Shown here piece after piece: positions 1 to 8,155 of a stretch of 64,000 nt of DNA. Source of the DNA: Ensifer sesbaniae. Lineage in GTDB: Bacteria; Pseudomonadota; Alphaproteobacteria; Rhizobiales; Rhizobiaceae. Under the pieces are notes generated by a model that saw nothing but the letters and a program-made list of their open reading frames with translations, ran no database searches and had not been told where the DNA came from. Numbering within the stretch: the stretch's first letter is position 1; each line of letters starts with the position of its first letter. The stretch is taken from positions 1-64,000 of the forward strand of contig NZ_JABEKU010000002.1 in assembly GCF_013283665.1 (NCBI RefSeq). Reading direction: 5' to 3'. Both the position numbers and the translations under genes were made by a program.

Positions 1-144
1 GACTGAGTGAAGATTTTGCTTGCATTCTAGGGAGCGTCCACACACGTCCGGTGAGCGGATTTTGCTGAACGAGCCAGTTAGGCGATGTTCTGGCATTAGA
101 ACCAGCATTAGTGCTGACACTAATTCCAGATCTGAGAGGTTGGC

Positions 145-327
145 ATGGCCCGCATGGAGATCATTTCCGGCGTCGAGCGTAGGCGGCGATGGTCGAAAGA
201 AGCTAAGCTGGAGATATTGGCAGAAGCCGACCAGCCTGGCGTCCGCATTGGTGATGTAGCTCGTCGCCATGACATCTATCCGGCTCAGATCCGTCTATGG
301 CGCAAGACACTTAGCCACTTCGAGGCG
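145..327 (+). pseudogene. IS66-family tnpA, 5' fragment
   Basis: The frame opens with an ATG preceded by a GAGAGG ribosome site and reads MARMEIISGVERRRRWSKEA, then a helix-turn-helix segment (IGDVARRHDIYPAQIRLWRK). This is the N-terminal DNA-binding part of the small TnpA accessory protein of IS66-type elements. Past about residue 58 the match stops and the frame runs antisense to the tnpB remnant that ends at 328, so the gene is cut at the junction of two IS66 fragments lying in opposite directions. No intact transposase gene (tnpC) is nearby, so the fragment is presumably inactive. Confidence 0.75.
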
Positions 328-564
328 TCACCCGGCGCTGGTCGGGCGCCAGGTCTGTTGCGGGTTTCGCCAATCAATCCCCTCCAGCAGATAGGACATC
401 TGACCGGCGGTCAGCGCGATCGCACCATCCTCCGTCGCCGGCCAAATGAAGCGGCCGCGCTCGAGCCGCTTCGGATACAGCGATAGGCCGATCCCATCAT
501 GCCAAAGGGCCTTTATCAGTCGGCCGCTGCGACCGCGAAAGACGAAGACGTCACCCTTAAACGG
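328..564 (-). pseudogene. IS66-family tnpB, 3' part interrupted by the RIT element
   Basis: On the minus strand this stretch encodes the C-terminal two thirds of an IS66 TnpB accessory protein: GDVFVFRGRSGRLIK, then LERGRFIWP, ending GIDWRNPQQTWRPTSAG and TGA at 328-330. The N-terminal part lies at 3991-4107 on the other side of the RIT element. Joining the two and dropping one copy of the 6-bp duplication gives the continuous reading RDPF-KGDVFVFRG, which is the normal TnpB sequence at this place. The gene was therefore intact when the RIT element entered it. Confidence 0.85.
559..564. repeat. Target-site duplication, left copy (AAACGG)
   Basis: AAACGG occurs here and again at 3991-3996, directly outside the RIT insertion. 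Deleting one copy together with the insert restores the tnpB reading frame, which supports a 6-bp duplication made on insertion. Confidence 0.75.
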
Positions 565-584
565 TTATGTGGCGCGCCACATAA
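565..584. repeat. 20-bp perfect palindrome at the left RIT boundary
   Basis: The sequence reads identically on both strands and begins and ends with the TTATGTGG/CCACATAA motif of the RIT inverted repeats. It has no counterpart at the right end, where the duplication at 3991 directly follows the inverted repeat. Confidence 0.8.
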
Positions 585-590
585 CCCTAT

Positions 591-674
591 TTATGTGCCG
601 GGCGAGATTATGTGGCGGAGCCGCCCCGGCGCCAGCCGAGGCCTGCCTAATCTGGAATTCTCCGCCACATAATA
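591..674 (+). repeat. RIT inverted repeat, left arm (84 bp)
   Basis: It is the exact reverse complement of 3907-3990. Within the arm the motif TTATGTGSCG occurs at 591 and 609 and inverted near 663-672, a likely set of recombinase binding sites. The arm ends about 60 bases before the ritA start. Confidence 0.9.
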
Positions 675-732
675 TTTCGTGCCTCTTGGATGGGTGCGGG
701 ATCCCCCCGCGCCGCTATTCCGGAGGGACAAC

Positions 733-1972
733 ATGCTCGAGTTCTATTTCTCGTATCGTGGGGTGCTCAAGCGCCTACGTGGCGGTGCGCTTGGTGGCGA
801 GATGGATCGCTTCGCCGAGCATTTTCTTACGCTCGGTTATAAGCGAGCGTCCGCCAAGATTTACCTGAGCCGGATTGCGCGTTTTAGCCAGTTTGCCGCG
901 ACGCGCTGTGGCTCGATGCCAATCCATCAAGATGTCATCGACAGCTATTTGGGCACGTTTACTACAGATACTCCGCGCATCGGGGCCGTATCGGCTCTGG
1001 CACACGCACGGCGAGTGGCTCCGGAGCGGTTCATTATTTTCCGTTCCAAGTGAAGAGGCTGACCCGGATGCTCTGCTTCTGGCCTCCTTTTCGGACTATC
1101 TGCGCACGGTGCGGGGCCTGGAGCCGAAGACCCGCGAAGGTATTCTTCTGGGCGGTCGCCGCTTTTTGGATTGGTTCCGCCATCGCCACTCCGGCCAAAA
1201 TCTTGATGCGTTGACAGCCGAGCACGTGCTCGATGCTGTCGAGCATCGGCTGTCGCTATCGGCGACCTCCGGCACCCGCACGGCAGTGACTTCTCACATT
1301 CGAACATTCCTTCGGTTCTTATGTTGGGCTGGCCACCATCGCCAAGATCTTGCCCGCCTCGTCCCGAGGACGCCTTATTGGCGTTTGGCGCATCTGCCGC
1401 CGCGCCTTGCATGGGGTGACGTTCGGCGCGCAATCGATGCGATCGGCGCAACGACGCCGGTCGCTATCCGCGATCGAGCCGTCCTGCTGCTGCTCGCCAC
1501 CACGGGCATTCGCAACGGCGAGTTACGCGCCATTCGGCTGCAGGATATCGACTGGCGTACTGGCGAGGTTTTTATCCGGCGCACCAAGGGCAAGCGTGAT
1601 CGGGTGGTGCCACTCCTCGAGGAGACCGGCGCCGCACTCGTCGACTACATCCTGCGCGCTCGACCGAAGGTGGACAGTCCGTATCTGTTCCTGTCGTTCA
1701 CGCCGCCGGTGGGAGCGTTCAAGTCTGCGGCGCCTGTTTCAAGGATTGTGAGGAAGCGGTTGCGACATGGCGGGGTCGAACTCGGGCGGGTCGCAGGTGC
1801 ACATCTCCTGCGCCACAGCCTCGCCACCCAGCTTGTCGGGCAGCGAAGGCCAATCAACGAGGTCGCCGATCTTCTTGGTCACCGGAGCATCAACACAACG
1901 GCGCTGTACGTAAAGGTTGCGGCCTCGCAACTCGCCGAGGTCGCACTCCCCTTTCCGGGAGGCGCTGCATGA
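733..1972 (+). pseudogene. ritA: ritA, tyrosine recombinase with a single-base frameshift
   Basis: The first gene of the trio starts at the ATG at 733, five bases after GGAGGG (722-727). Frame 1 encodes the N-terminal SAM-like DNA-binding domain up to HARRVAPERF, then hits TGA at 1051. The rest is in frame 2: core-binding domain (LLLASFSDYLRTVRGLEPKT) and catalytic domain with Arg (ATTGIRNGELRAIR), Lys in TKGKRDR, HLLRHSLAT, LLGHRSINTTALY and the tyrosine nucleophile. Removing one T from the run 1037-1040 joins the frames as ERFIISVPSEEADP and gives a 412-residue protein of normal RitA length. A real mutation, a sequencing error or programmed slippage could each explain it. Confidence 0.85.
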
Positions 1973-2901
1973 CCGCCTTTGCCCGATTCCTCGGCGAGAA
2001 GGTCGAGCGTTACATCGAACTGCGCCACTCGCTCGGCTATGCCTTCAGCAAACAAGCCGGCACGTTGCGGGCTTTCGTCCGCTACGTTGAACGGGCTCAA
2101 CTCGATGCGCCCGCCACCCGGACGATGGCGCTGGACTTCGTCCTGTCGTTCGGCGGCGCCGCCAACAGCCGCGCCACTCGTCACGGCGTGCTCCGCCGAT
2201 TCTACGAGTATCTCGCTGTCTATGACGCCCAAACCGAAGCCTTGGAGCGCAGAGCCTTTCCCAGATCCAGGGCGATTCCGCCTCCACGTATCCTCAGCGA
2301 GGCAGAGTTGGCGTCGCTCATCGACGCATGCGCCCGCATTTCGCCAGGCATCGCTCTCAGGGGGCGGACTCTGGCGACGCTGATCGGACTGTTAGCAAGC
2401 TCGGGACTGCGATCGGGCGAAGTGGTTAGGCTTGATCGTTCCGATGTCGATCTGACCAACGGGGTTCTTCTGGTTCGGAAGACGAAGTTCCGCAAGGATC
2501 GTCTCGTTCCCGTTCACACGACGACCCAAACAGCGCTTCGCCGCTATGCCCGTGAGCGCGATGCAGCTTTTCCCAGCCCCAAGGACCAGGCCTTCTTCCT
2601 CAGCTCTCGTGGCAACCGCCTCTCGGCGACTGGCTTGCAAAGCGGATTTGCTCAGGTCCGCAAGCTCGCCGGCCTTGATGACGGCAAGCCGTTGCGGCCG
2701 CACGATCTGCGGCATCGGTTTGCCGTGACCCGCATGAGCCTTTGGCATCAACAACGCGCCAACGTCCAGGCGCTACTCCCGGTACTCGCCACCTATCTCG
2801 GCCACGCCAACTACAGTGACACAGCCTACTACCTCACTGGCTCGGTGGATCTTCTCGCCATGGCGGCGGAGCGCGCCTTCCTCGATGGAGGCGCAGCATG
2901 A
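1969..2901 (+). CDS. ritB: RitB tyrosine recombinase
   Basis: The second recombinase of the RIT trio has 310 residues. The start codon overlaps the ritA stop as ATGA. The N-terminal core-binding region (residues 1-100) is followed by the catalytic domain with Arg in SSGLRSGEVVRL, Lys in RKTKFRKDRLVPV, the box II motif PHDLRHRFAV, then YLGHANYSDTAYYLTGS with the nucleophilic tyrosine. It should cut and rejoin DNA through a 3'-phosphotyrosine intermediate, acting with RitA and RitC at the element ends. The division of labour among the three is not known. The gene appears intact. Confidence 0.92.
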   Translation: MTAFARFLGEKVERYIELRHSLGYAFSKQAGTLRAFVRYVERAQLDAPATRTMALDFVLSFGGAANSRATRHGVLRRFYEYLAVYDAQTEALERRAFPRSRAIPPPRILSEAELASLIDACARISPGIALRGRTLATLIGLLASSGLRSGEVVRLDRSDVDLTNGVLLVRKTKFRKDRLVPVHTTTQTALRRYARERDAAFPSPKDQAFFLSSRGNRLSATGLQSGFAQVRKLAGLDDGKPLRPHDLRHRFAVTRMSLWHQQRANVQALLPVLATYLGHANYSDTAYYLTGSVDLLAMAAERAFLDGGAA

Positions 2902-3905
2902 GTGAACACTTACTCCTGGCGCCGCTCCTGGAGTCCTACTTTCGTCGGCGCTTGACCAAACAACGCAACGCGACTCCCGCGACCATGGCCAGCTATCGCG
3001 ACGCGTTGCGCATGCTCATCCTCTTTGCCGCCACCCGCTTGCGGAAGAAGCCGGCGGCGTTGGTGCTCGAGGAGCTCGATCGAGACCTCATTCTCGCCTT
3101 TCTCGACGAACTCGAGGAGAAGCGGAACAACACCATCGCCACGCGCAACGCCCGCCTAGCTGCGATCCGATCCTTCTTCCACCATGTCGCCGCCGCCGAT
3201 CCCGCGTCCTTCGGTGTCGCCCAACGCGTGCTGACGATTCCCTTAAAACGGGCGCACATCGAGGTGACGCATCACCTCACCAAGGCCGAAGTGGACGCCC
3301 TCATTGAGGCTCCTAATCCAAGGACGTCCCGTGGTCGGCGTGACCGCACGTTTCTACTGTTTCTGGCACGGACCGGCGCGCGGGTCTCCGAAGCTACCGG
3401 CGTCAACGCAAACGACCTTCAGTTGGAACGGTCGCACCCGCAAGTGCTGCTGCGCGGCAAAGGGCGCAGAGACCGCGTCATCCCCATTCCTCTGGATCTG
3501 GCGAGAGCGCTGACAGCCTTGTTGGCCGAGCACGGAATCGCGAACCACGAGCCGCGACCGATATTCGTCGGCGCCCGCAACGAGCGCCTGACGCGCTTCG
3601 GAGCAACCCACATCGTGCGGCGTGCGGTGGCCCAGGCCGTGACCATCAGACCGGCCTTGGCCCAAAAGCCTATATCGCCGCACATCTTCCGACACTCACT
3701 GGCCATGAAGCTTCTCCAGTCGGGCGTTGACCTGTTGACGATCCAAGCCTGGCTCGGGCACGCACAGGTCGCCACAACCCATCGCTATGCCGCCGCCGAT
3801 GTCGAGATGATGCGTAAAGGTCTCGAGAAGGCTGGAGTCGCCGGCGATCTTGGCGTCCGTTTCCGACCAAATGACGCCGTGCTGCAACTACTGAACAGTA
3901 TCTGA
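2898..3905 (+). CDS. ritC: RitC tyrosine recombinase
   Basis: The third recombinase of the trio has 335 residues and overlaps ritB by ATGA. It has an N-terminal SAM-like domain with ATMASYRDALRMLI, a catalytic Arg in RTGARVSEATGV, Lys in GKGRRDRVIPI, then SPHIFRHSLAMKLLQSG and WLGHAQVATTHRYAAAD with the nucleophile. It resembles XerC/XerD-type recombinases. The coding sequence ends two bases before the right inverted repeat begins, so the element carries no room for cargo. All catalytic residues are present. Confidence 0.92.
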   Translation: MSEHLLLAPLLESYFRRRLTKQRNATPATMASYRDALRMLILFAATRLRKKPAALVLEELDRDLILAFLDELEEKRNNTIATRNARLAAIRSFFHHVAAADPASFGVAQRVLTIPLKRAHIEVTHHLTKAEVDALIEAPNPRTSRGRRDRTFLLFLARTGARVSEATGVNANDLQLERSHPQVLLRGKGRRDRVIPIPLDLARALTALLAEHGIANHEPRPIFVGARNERLTRFGATHIVRRAVAQAVTIRPALAQKPISPHIFRHSLAMKLLQSGVDLLTIQAWLGHAQVATTHRYAAADVEMMRKGLEKAGVAGDLGVRFRPNDAVLQLLNSI

Positions 3906-3906
3906 C

Positions 3907-3990
3907 TATTATGTGGCGGAGAATTCCAGATTAGGCAGGCCTCGGCTGGCGCCGGGGCGGCTCCGCCACATAATCTCGCCCGGCACATAA
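3907..3990 (-). repeat. RIT inverted repeat, right arm (84 bp)
   Basis: It is the exact reverse complement of 591-674. It begins right after the ritC stop codon and ends with CACATAA next to the right AAACGG duplication. Confidence 0.9.
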
Positions 3991-4107
3991 AAACGGATCG
4001 CGGCCGAGGCCCTCCTGCACCAGCAGTGCCAGGCCCTGCATGCCCTTGCGCATGTCGCAGTGACCGCTCGCGATCCACACCCGCACCCCGGAACTGATCG
4101 GGATCAT
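3991..4107 (-). pseudogene. IS66-family tnpB, 5' part
   Basis: On the minus strand it starts MIPISSGVRVWIASG, continues HCDMRKGMQGLALLVQEGLG and stops matching at RDPF, where the RIT element enters. The start overlaps the stop of the upstream tnpA as ATGA (4104-4107), the usual IS66 arrangement. The first six bases (3991-3996) are the right copy of the AAACGG target duplication. The remainder of the gene is at 328-558. Confidence 0.85.
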
Positions 4108-4439
4108 TTGAGCGCTCGCATGACCGCGGCTGCCAGCTCGCATGGCGCTGCTGCGCCAATCCTCACCCTCACGCCACTCGGGAAGTCACACACACGGCCG
4201 GCTCGGCCGCATCGCTGCTGGCAGGGCCAACGAGCTTGGCCGGCAGAAAGGCGGGCTCGGCCTCCTGTGCCAAAGCTAACCGCCGCCAGGTATAGATCAG
4301 GCCAGTCGCAACATCGAAACGGCGTGCGACTTCGCAAACCACCGCACCCGGCGAAAACCTCGGCCAGTATCTGGGCGCGATCTTCCAACGACCATCGCCG
4401 ACGCCGCTCCGGCCCCGTCAGCAAAACTGCATGTCCCAT
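4104..4439 (-). pseudogene. IS66-family tnpA, frameshifted
   Basis: It opens MGHAVLLTGPERRRRWSLEDR and AQILAEV, the IS66 TnpA N-terminus. The expected HTH segment (EVARRFDV-type, then ATGLIYTWRR) is only found by changing frame inside the gene, and the last residues IGAAAP...MRALK are back in frame before the ATGA overlap with tnpB. At least two indels have accumulated, so this accessory gene is dead independently of the RIT insertion. A 9-bp inverted repeat (4454-4462 and 4469-4477) lies just upstream. Confidence 0.7.
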
Positions 4440-4627
4440 GAATTGCTCGATGTGCTCTTAAGTCCACTCTTAAGAGCGCAGACTCACGGGAGATGCGGAA
4501 CTTCGCAAGGCGGTTCACACCGGAGGGATACATTCCATTGCGGATAAGCGATGGAATGACCTTCGAGGCGAGAAGTTCGTCGCTTGCGGGATGCAGACGC
4601 GCGACGAGGCCGAGCGCGCGTTTGGGT

Positions 4628-5929
4628 TCAGGCTACCGCGGCGCTTCCGTGAACCGGCCGCTCCTCCTTGAGCAGCTTCCGGTAGAGCGCGACATGTTCG
4701 CGGCCGCAGTCGACATGGCTCATCGGGCGCCTGAGGGTTGCCCGAAGGTTGTCCCAGGATCGTGGTGTGCTCAGTACGTCAATAATCCGATCCGCAAGAT
4801 CTTGTGCGCTGCCGGCGCGGAAATGGTAGCCGTCCAGGCGGTCGCGAACCTTCTCCGCCATGCCGCCGATGTCCGAACACAGAATCGGTCGGCCATGGTG
4901 CAGCGCTTCCTGGATGACGACCGGAGAATTCTCCCACCAGACCGAGGGTATCACCACCCAGTCGACCGAACGCATCAGCCGCGGCATGTCCTGGTTCTGG
5001 TAGGCTCCGTAGAAGCGGACACGGCGGCCGGCGTCCTCGATCAGTTTCGCGACGCGGTCCTGATAGTCGGTCGGCTGGCGCTCGAGGTTGCCGCCGAAGA
5101 TCATAAGCGTGGAATCGTCACCCCAGATCTCCTCGGGCACGCGTGAAACGGCGTCGATCAGCACATGCACCCCCTTGAAGGGAGTCATCTGCCCGAAATA
5201 GGCAAAGCGGTTGCGTCGTGCCGTCGGCGTTGGCAGTTCGCGTGCGGGGGTCTTCTCACCCATGACGATGCCGTTTTCGATCACAAAGATCTTCTCGGCG
5301 GCGATACCCCACTCGACATAGCGATTGGCGAGAAAGGCGCTCGGGGCGATGAAGGCGTCGGCAAGGTTCAGCATGCCCCGGACGAATTGCTCGCGGCGTA
5401 CGAAGCGCGACACCGGCATTTCGGGGAAGCATGTGTGGCAGCTGATCGGCGAGGCGCCATTGCAAAGCTGACCCGAGGGTCGCTTCACCATTTGTCCGTG
5501 GTTGTGACAGATCGGCAGATACTCGTGGAAGGTCACGACGATGCGTGCTTTCGGCAGAGCGTCACGCACCGCATAAAGCGCTTCCAGCCCAAAACCCATG
5601 ACATGGTGGAAGTGGACGATGTCCGGCTTGATATCTCCCACGAAGCGCAAGAGGTCTCGGCGGATCGCGTCGGTATCCCCGTTGGACAGGAAGAAATGGT
5701 CAAAGTCCTCGGCATGGTAGAGCACCTCGTCCATCGCTAGGCGAAGGCTCATCAGCGCCGACGCGCCGTGGCGCGGCACGGGATTGCCGACGCGGGCGAG
5801 GTAAATCGATTCGATACCCGGCAGGCCGTTCAACGCCTTGTGCAAACCATGGGAGGCGATCTCGGCGCCGCCGAGCGAATGGGTCGGGTGGCCGTGCGAA
5901 ACGACCAGCGCGCGGAGTTTTTCACTCAT
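4628..5929 (-). CDS. wgeG: GT4-type glycosyltransferase, WgeG (ExpE7)-like
   Basis: A 433-residue GT-B fold protein. The N-terminal half has the acceptor-side glycine loop (HSLGGAEIASHGL, about residue 20) and the C-terminal half has the nucleotide-sugar site VIPSVWWENSPVVIQEALHHG (about 327-346) and SDIGGMAEKV. It should add a sugar in the cytosol to the lipid-linked galactoglucan repeat unit. Its start overlaps the wgeF stop by ATGA. It is a paralogue of wgeD in the same cluster (HCDG/CHTCF, PSVWWEN). It is the last gene of the wge series here: the IS66/RIT scar begins about 190 bases downstream, where S. meliloti has wgeH. Confidence 0.8.
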   Translation of the reverse strand: MSEKLRALVVSHGHPTHSLGGAEIASHGLHKALNGLPGIESIYLARVGNPVPRHGASALMSLRLAMDEVLYHAEDFDHFFLSNGDTDAIRRDLLRFVGDIKPDIVHFHHVMGFGLEALYAVRDALPKARIVVTFHEYLPICHNHGQMVKRPSGQLCNGASPISCHTCFPEMPVSRFVRREQFVRGMLNLADAFIAPSAFLANRYVEWGIAAEKIFVIENGIVMGEKTPARELPTPTARRNRFAYFGQMTPFKGVHVLIDAVSRVPEEIWGDDSTLMIFGGNLERQPTDYQDRVAKLIEDAGRRVRFYGAYQNQDMPRLMRSVDWVVIPSVWWENSPVVIQEALHHGRPILCSDIGGMAEKVRDRLDGYHFRAGSAQDLADRIIDVLSTPRSWDNLRATLRRPMSHVDCGREHVALYRKLLKEERPVHGSAAVA

Positions 5930-8145
5930 GTCGAAACCTCGTTGTGGGCCGTTCCTTCTGTTTCCACCGTCTGCATCCAGCGACCGCGGAACAGCGTCTG
6001 ATCGACACGCTCCACGTATCTGGCCGTGGCTGCCGAGACAGCACCGGATGCCTCATCCGATCCGAGCATTTGCAAGACGGGCAGCCAATAGGATTCGTAG
6101 CCCCTGCGGCTCAGAACCAAGGCAAGATCCAGCCCCTTGAGAGACGCGCCGAGATAGGTGGGCGAAACACCGGTATCGTCGAGAAGTGCTGCGCGCGGCA
6201 TGATGCAGCATTCAAGCGAGGCGGTCTGAACCCGCGTCAGCTTCAGGCGGTTCACGGCACCGACCGGATAACCGGCATAGCGGCTCGACTGAAGATGATC
6301 GGCACGGTCGAGCGAGGTGCTGCCTGCCCAACGGATCGAGTGATCTTCATAGGCAAGCGTCGGCGATATGATGCTTCCGCTCTTTGTCTCGTAGTTGGCA
6401 ACAAGTGTCTGATACCAACCCGGATTGGCGGGCGTAAGCGACGCTGACAGCAGGATGACAGTCTCATTGTCCATTGCCTGCGCCGCAGTCCGCGCCAGAT
6501 CGCTGGCATCGCCTGAACCTTCGACGGACACCAGACGTAGCGGCAAACGATAAAATTCCGCAAGCTGGCGAATACGGGCGGCGCGCCGGCGAAATTGTTC
6601 CGATTGCTGAACGAGCACGATCGGCGCTTGCCGCGTATACGGATCAAGCGCCAGAAGGCCCAACAGCGGGGCGAAATCCTCCTCGGCGTCTCCCACGGCG
6701 ACAAGGATTGCCGCCCCCACGGCCTCACCGAAACGGCCTACATCGATGACGGTTTCGATCGTTGGTGCGTTCGCGCGCGCAGCGGTGAGGAACGGGACGA
6801 TCTGCCGATCGACGATTTCAGGCAAGGCCCAACTGGTCGGGTCGATGGCGTTCAACAGTCGTAACGCCGCATGTCTTGCCGACAGCCGTGTCGGATGAAG
6901 CGGCATATAGGCGCGGCGGGAATCGCGAAGCGTCACTTCGAGGTAAAGCGGGGCCGCCGGATCGCCGACGAGGCCATCCGCGAAAGCGATGAAACCGTGC
7001 GAACGGCGATGTCCGGATATTGCGCTCTTGAATTCCGGCCGGTCCGCAAACGCATCTTCGACGTCCAGCCGTTCGGTGCGCGTCCAGGTTCCATCAAGAC
7101 GCGCCTCGGCGCGCCCGCGCCGCAGCCGAACGCTTTGTACGTGATCGTCAGGATCGAGCATCCAGCCGGAGATTAGAAAGGCGCCCTCGTCGCCCTGATA
7201 GAGCGAGTCGACGCCGAGCCGGACCGGAAGTGGGAGACTTGAGATCGTTTCTGTGCCGTCGAAGCCGTTGGCCGCTTCGCGCAGGCGTAACAACACTTGC
7301 GGCGAGCTTTGGCTTTGAAGCAGCATCGCGCGAATATGTCCCGGCGTCTCAAGCGGCCCGGCAACGAACTTGCGCTCGTGAACCGCCAAGTAGCGCCAGG
7401 CGGTGCGGCCGCGATAGAATATGCCCTGGATATCGCGGGCTCGCGGCAGGTCGTCCGCCGATAGCAGGCCCAAAAAGCCGACGGCATCTTCCGGTGCGTC
7501 GTTACGCGGGAAAACCGCAACGTTGCAATCGGCGAGCGACGTGTCCTCGGCCCTGACGACGGCTCGGCACACGCCGGCGGCCATGTCATGCGCCCAGCCC
7601 TTGAGCGCGATCGCATCGTCGTGGCTTTCGCCGAGCAGCTCGATATAGCCGTCTCTTGCGATTCCCGCCTTGAGCAGAGTTGTGACCGCGCCAAGCTTCC
7701 GCGGATCGAGCGGCGGCTTCATCAATACGTCCACCAAGCGGCCGAGCACGTGGACGACCTGTGGGCCGGCGAGCTCCTTCAGCATCGCGGCAACATCTCC
7801 GGTCGACACGGTGCGGGGCGCAACGATGTAGCGTTTACCGCCGCCGTCCTTTCCGAAGCGCAGCGTTGTCGGCATGCTGCTTTCGCGATCGACAGGGACA
7901 AGTGCTGCGAAACCGTGTGTGGCGGAACCTTGCGATGCGGCAAGTCGCCAGCCGATAATGGAGGCGATCGCCTGGATCGTCGCGTCTTCGTCGATCTCCA
8001 CCGGCAATTGATCTGCCAATGGGCCACCGGCGCCGATCACCAGCAACAGCGTTTCATCGATCGGGCACACCACGACCCGTCCGCTGCGCATGATCCGGGC
8101 AAGCGGTGCGGGGGTCGGCGAAAGGGAAAGCTCCGAATTGGGCAT
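5926..8145 (-). CDS. wgeF: Large GT2-related protein, WgeF (ExpE6)-like
   Basis: A 739-residue protein of the wge operon. The middle (about residues 310-400) holds a GW.LDP domain (FLISGWMLDPDDHVQSVRLR) related to one in WgeB and WgeE. The C-terminal third resembles a GT2 fold in length and layout (ILVAVGD, VILLSASLTPANPGWYQTLV, SRRGYESYWLP) but lacks a clear DxD metal motif; the expected D of the acceptor strand is replaced by LSASL. It may be a degenerate transferase with a scaffold or chain-length role. It starts 10 bases after wgeE and overlaps wgeG. The assignment comes from position and size relative to the S. meliloti cluster. Confidence 0.65.
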   Translation of the reverse strand: MPNSELSLSPTPAPLARIMRSGRVVVCPIDETLLLVIGAGGPLADQLPVEIDEDATIQAIASIIGWRLAASQGSATHGFAALVPVDRESSMPTTLRFGKDGGGKRYIVAPRTVSTGDVAAMLKELAGPQVVHVLGRLVDVLMKPPLDPRKLGAVTTLLKAGIARDGYIELLGESHDDAIALKGWAHDMAAGVCRAVVRAEDTSLADCNVAVFPRNDAPEDAVGFLGLLSADDLPRARDIQGIFYRGRTAWRYLAVHERKFVAGPLETPGHIRAMLLQSQSSPQVLLRLREAANGFDGTETISSLPLPVRLGVDSLYQGDEGAFLISGWMLDPDDHVQSVRLRRGRAEARLDGTWTRTERLDVEDAFADRPEFKSAISGHRRSHGFIAFADGLVGDPAAPLYLEVTLRDSRRAYMPLHPTRLSARHAALRLLNAIDPTSWALPEIVDRQIVPFLTAARANAPTIETVIDVGRFGEAVGAAILVAVGDAEEDFAPLLGLLALDPYTRQAPIVLVQQSEQFRRRAARIRQLAEFYRLPLRLVSVEGSGDASDLARTAAQAMDNETVILLSASLTPANPGWYQTLVANYETKSGSIISPTLAYEDHSIRWAGSTSLDRADHLQSSRYAGYPVGAVNRLKLTRVQTASLECCIMPRAALLDDTGVSPTYLGASLKGLDLALVLSRRGYESYWLPVLQMLGSDEASGAVSAATARYVERVDQTLFRGRWMQTVETEGTAHNEVST

Positions 8146-8155
8146 GAGGCGCCCC

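Larger units (their letters stand above)
565..3990 (+). mobile_element. RIT element (recombinase in trio)
   Basis: About 3.4 kb carrying three consecutive tyrosine recombinase genes of different subtype, all on the plus strand and coupled by 4-bp ATGA overlaps (1969-1972 and 2898-2901). They are enclosed by an 84-bp inverted repeat (591-674 and 3907-3990). This architecture defines RIT elements. The insert splits tnpB of an IS66 remnant and is flanked by AAACGG direct repeats. The left side has 26 extra bases (565-590) outside the inverted repeat. The first recombinase gene carries a frameshift, so present-day mobility is doubtful unless the shift is corrected or RitA is supplied from another copy. 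Confidence 0.9.

Noticed and set aside
4454-4477. 9-bp inverted repeat with 6-base loop near the IS66 tnpA start
   Set aside because: It could be an IS regulatory hairpin, but there is no run of T, no matching copy at the other end and no flanking gene that needs it, so no function is claimed.
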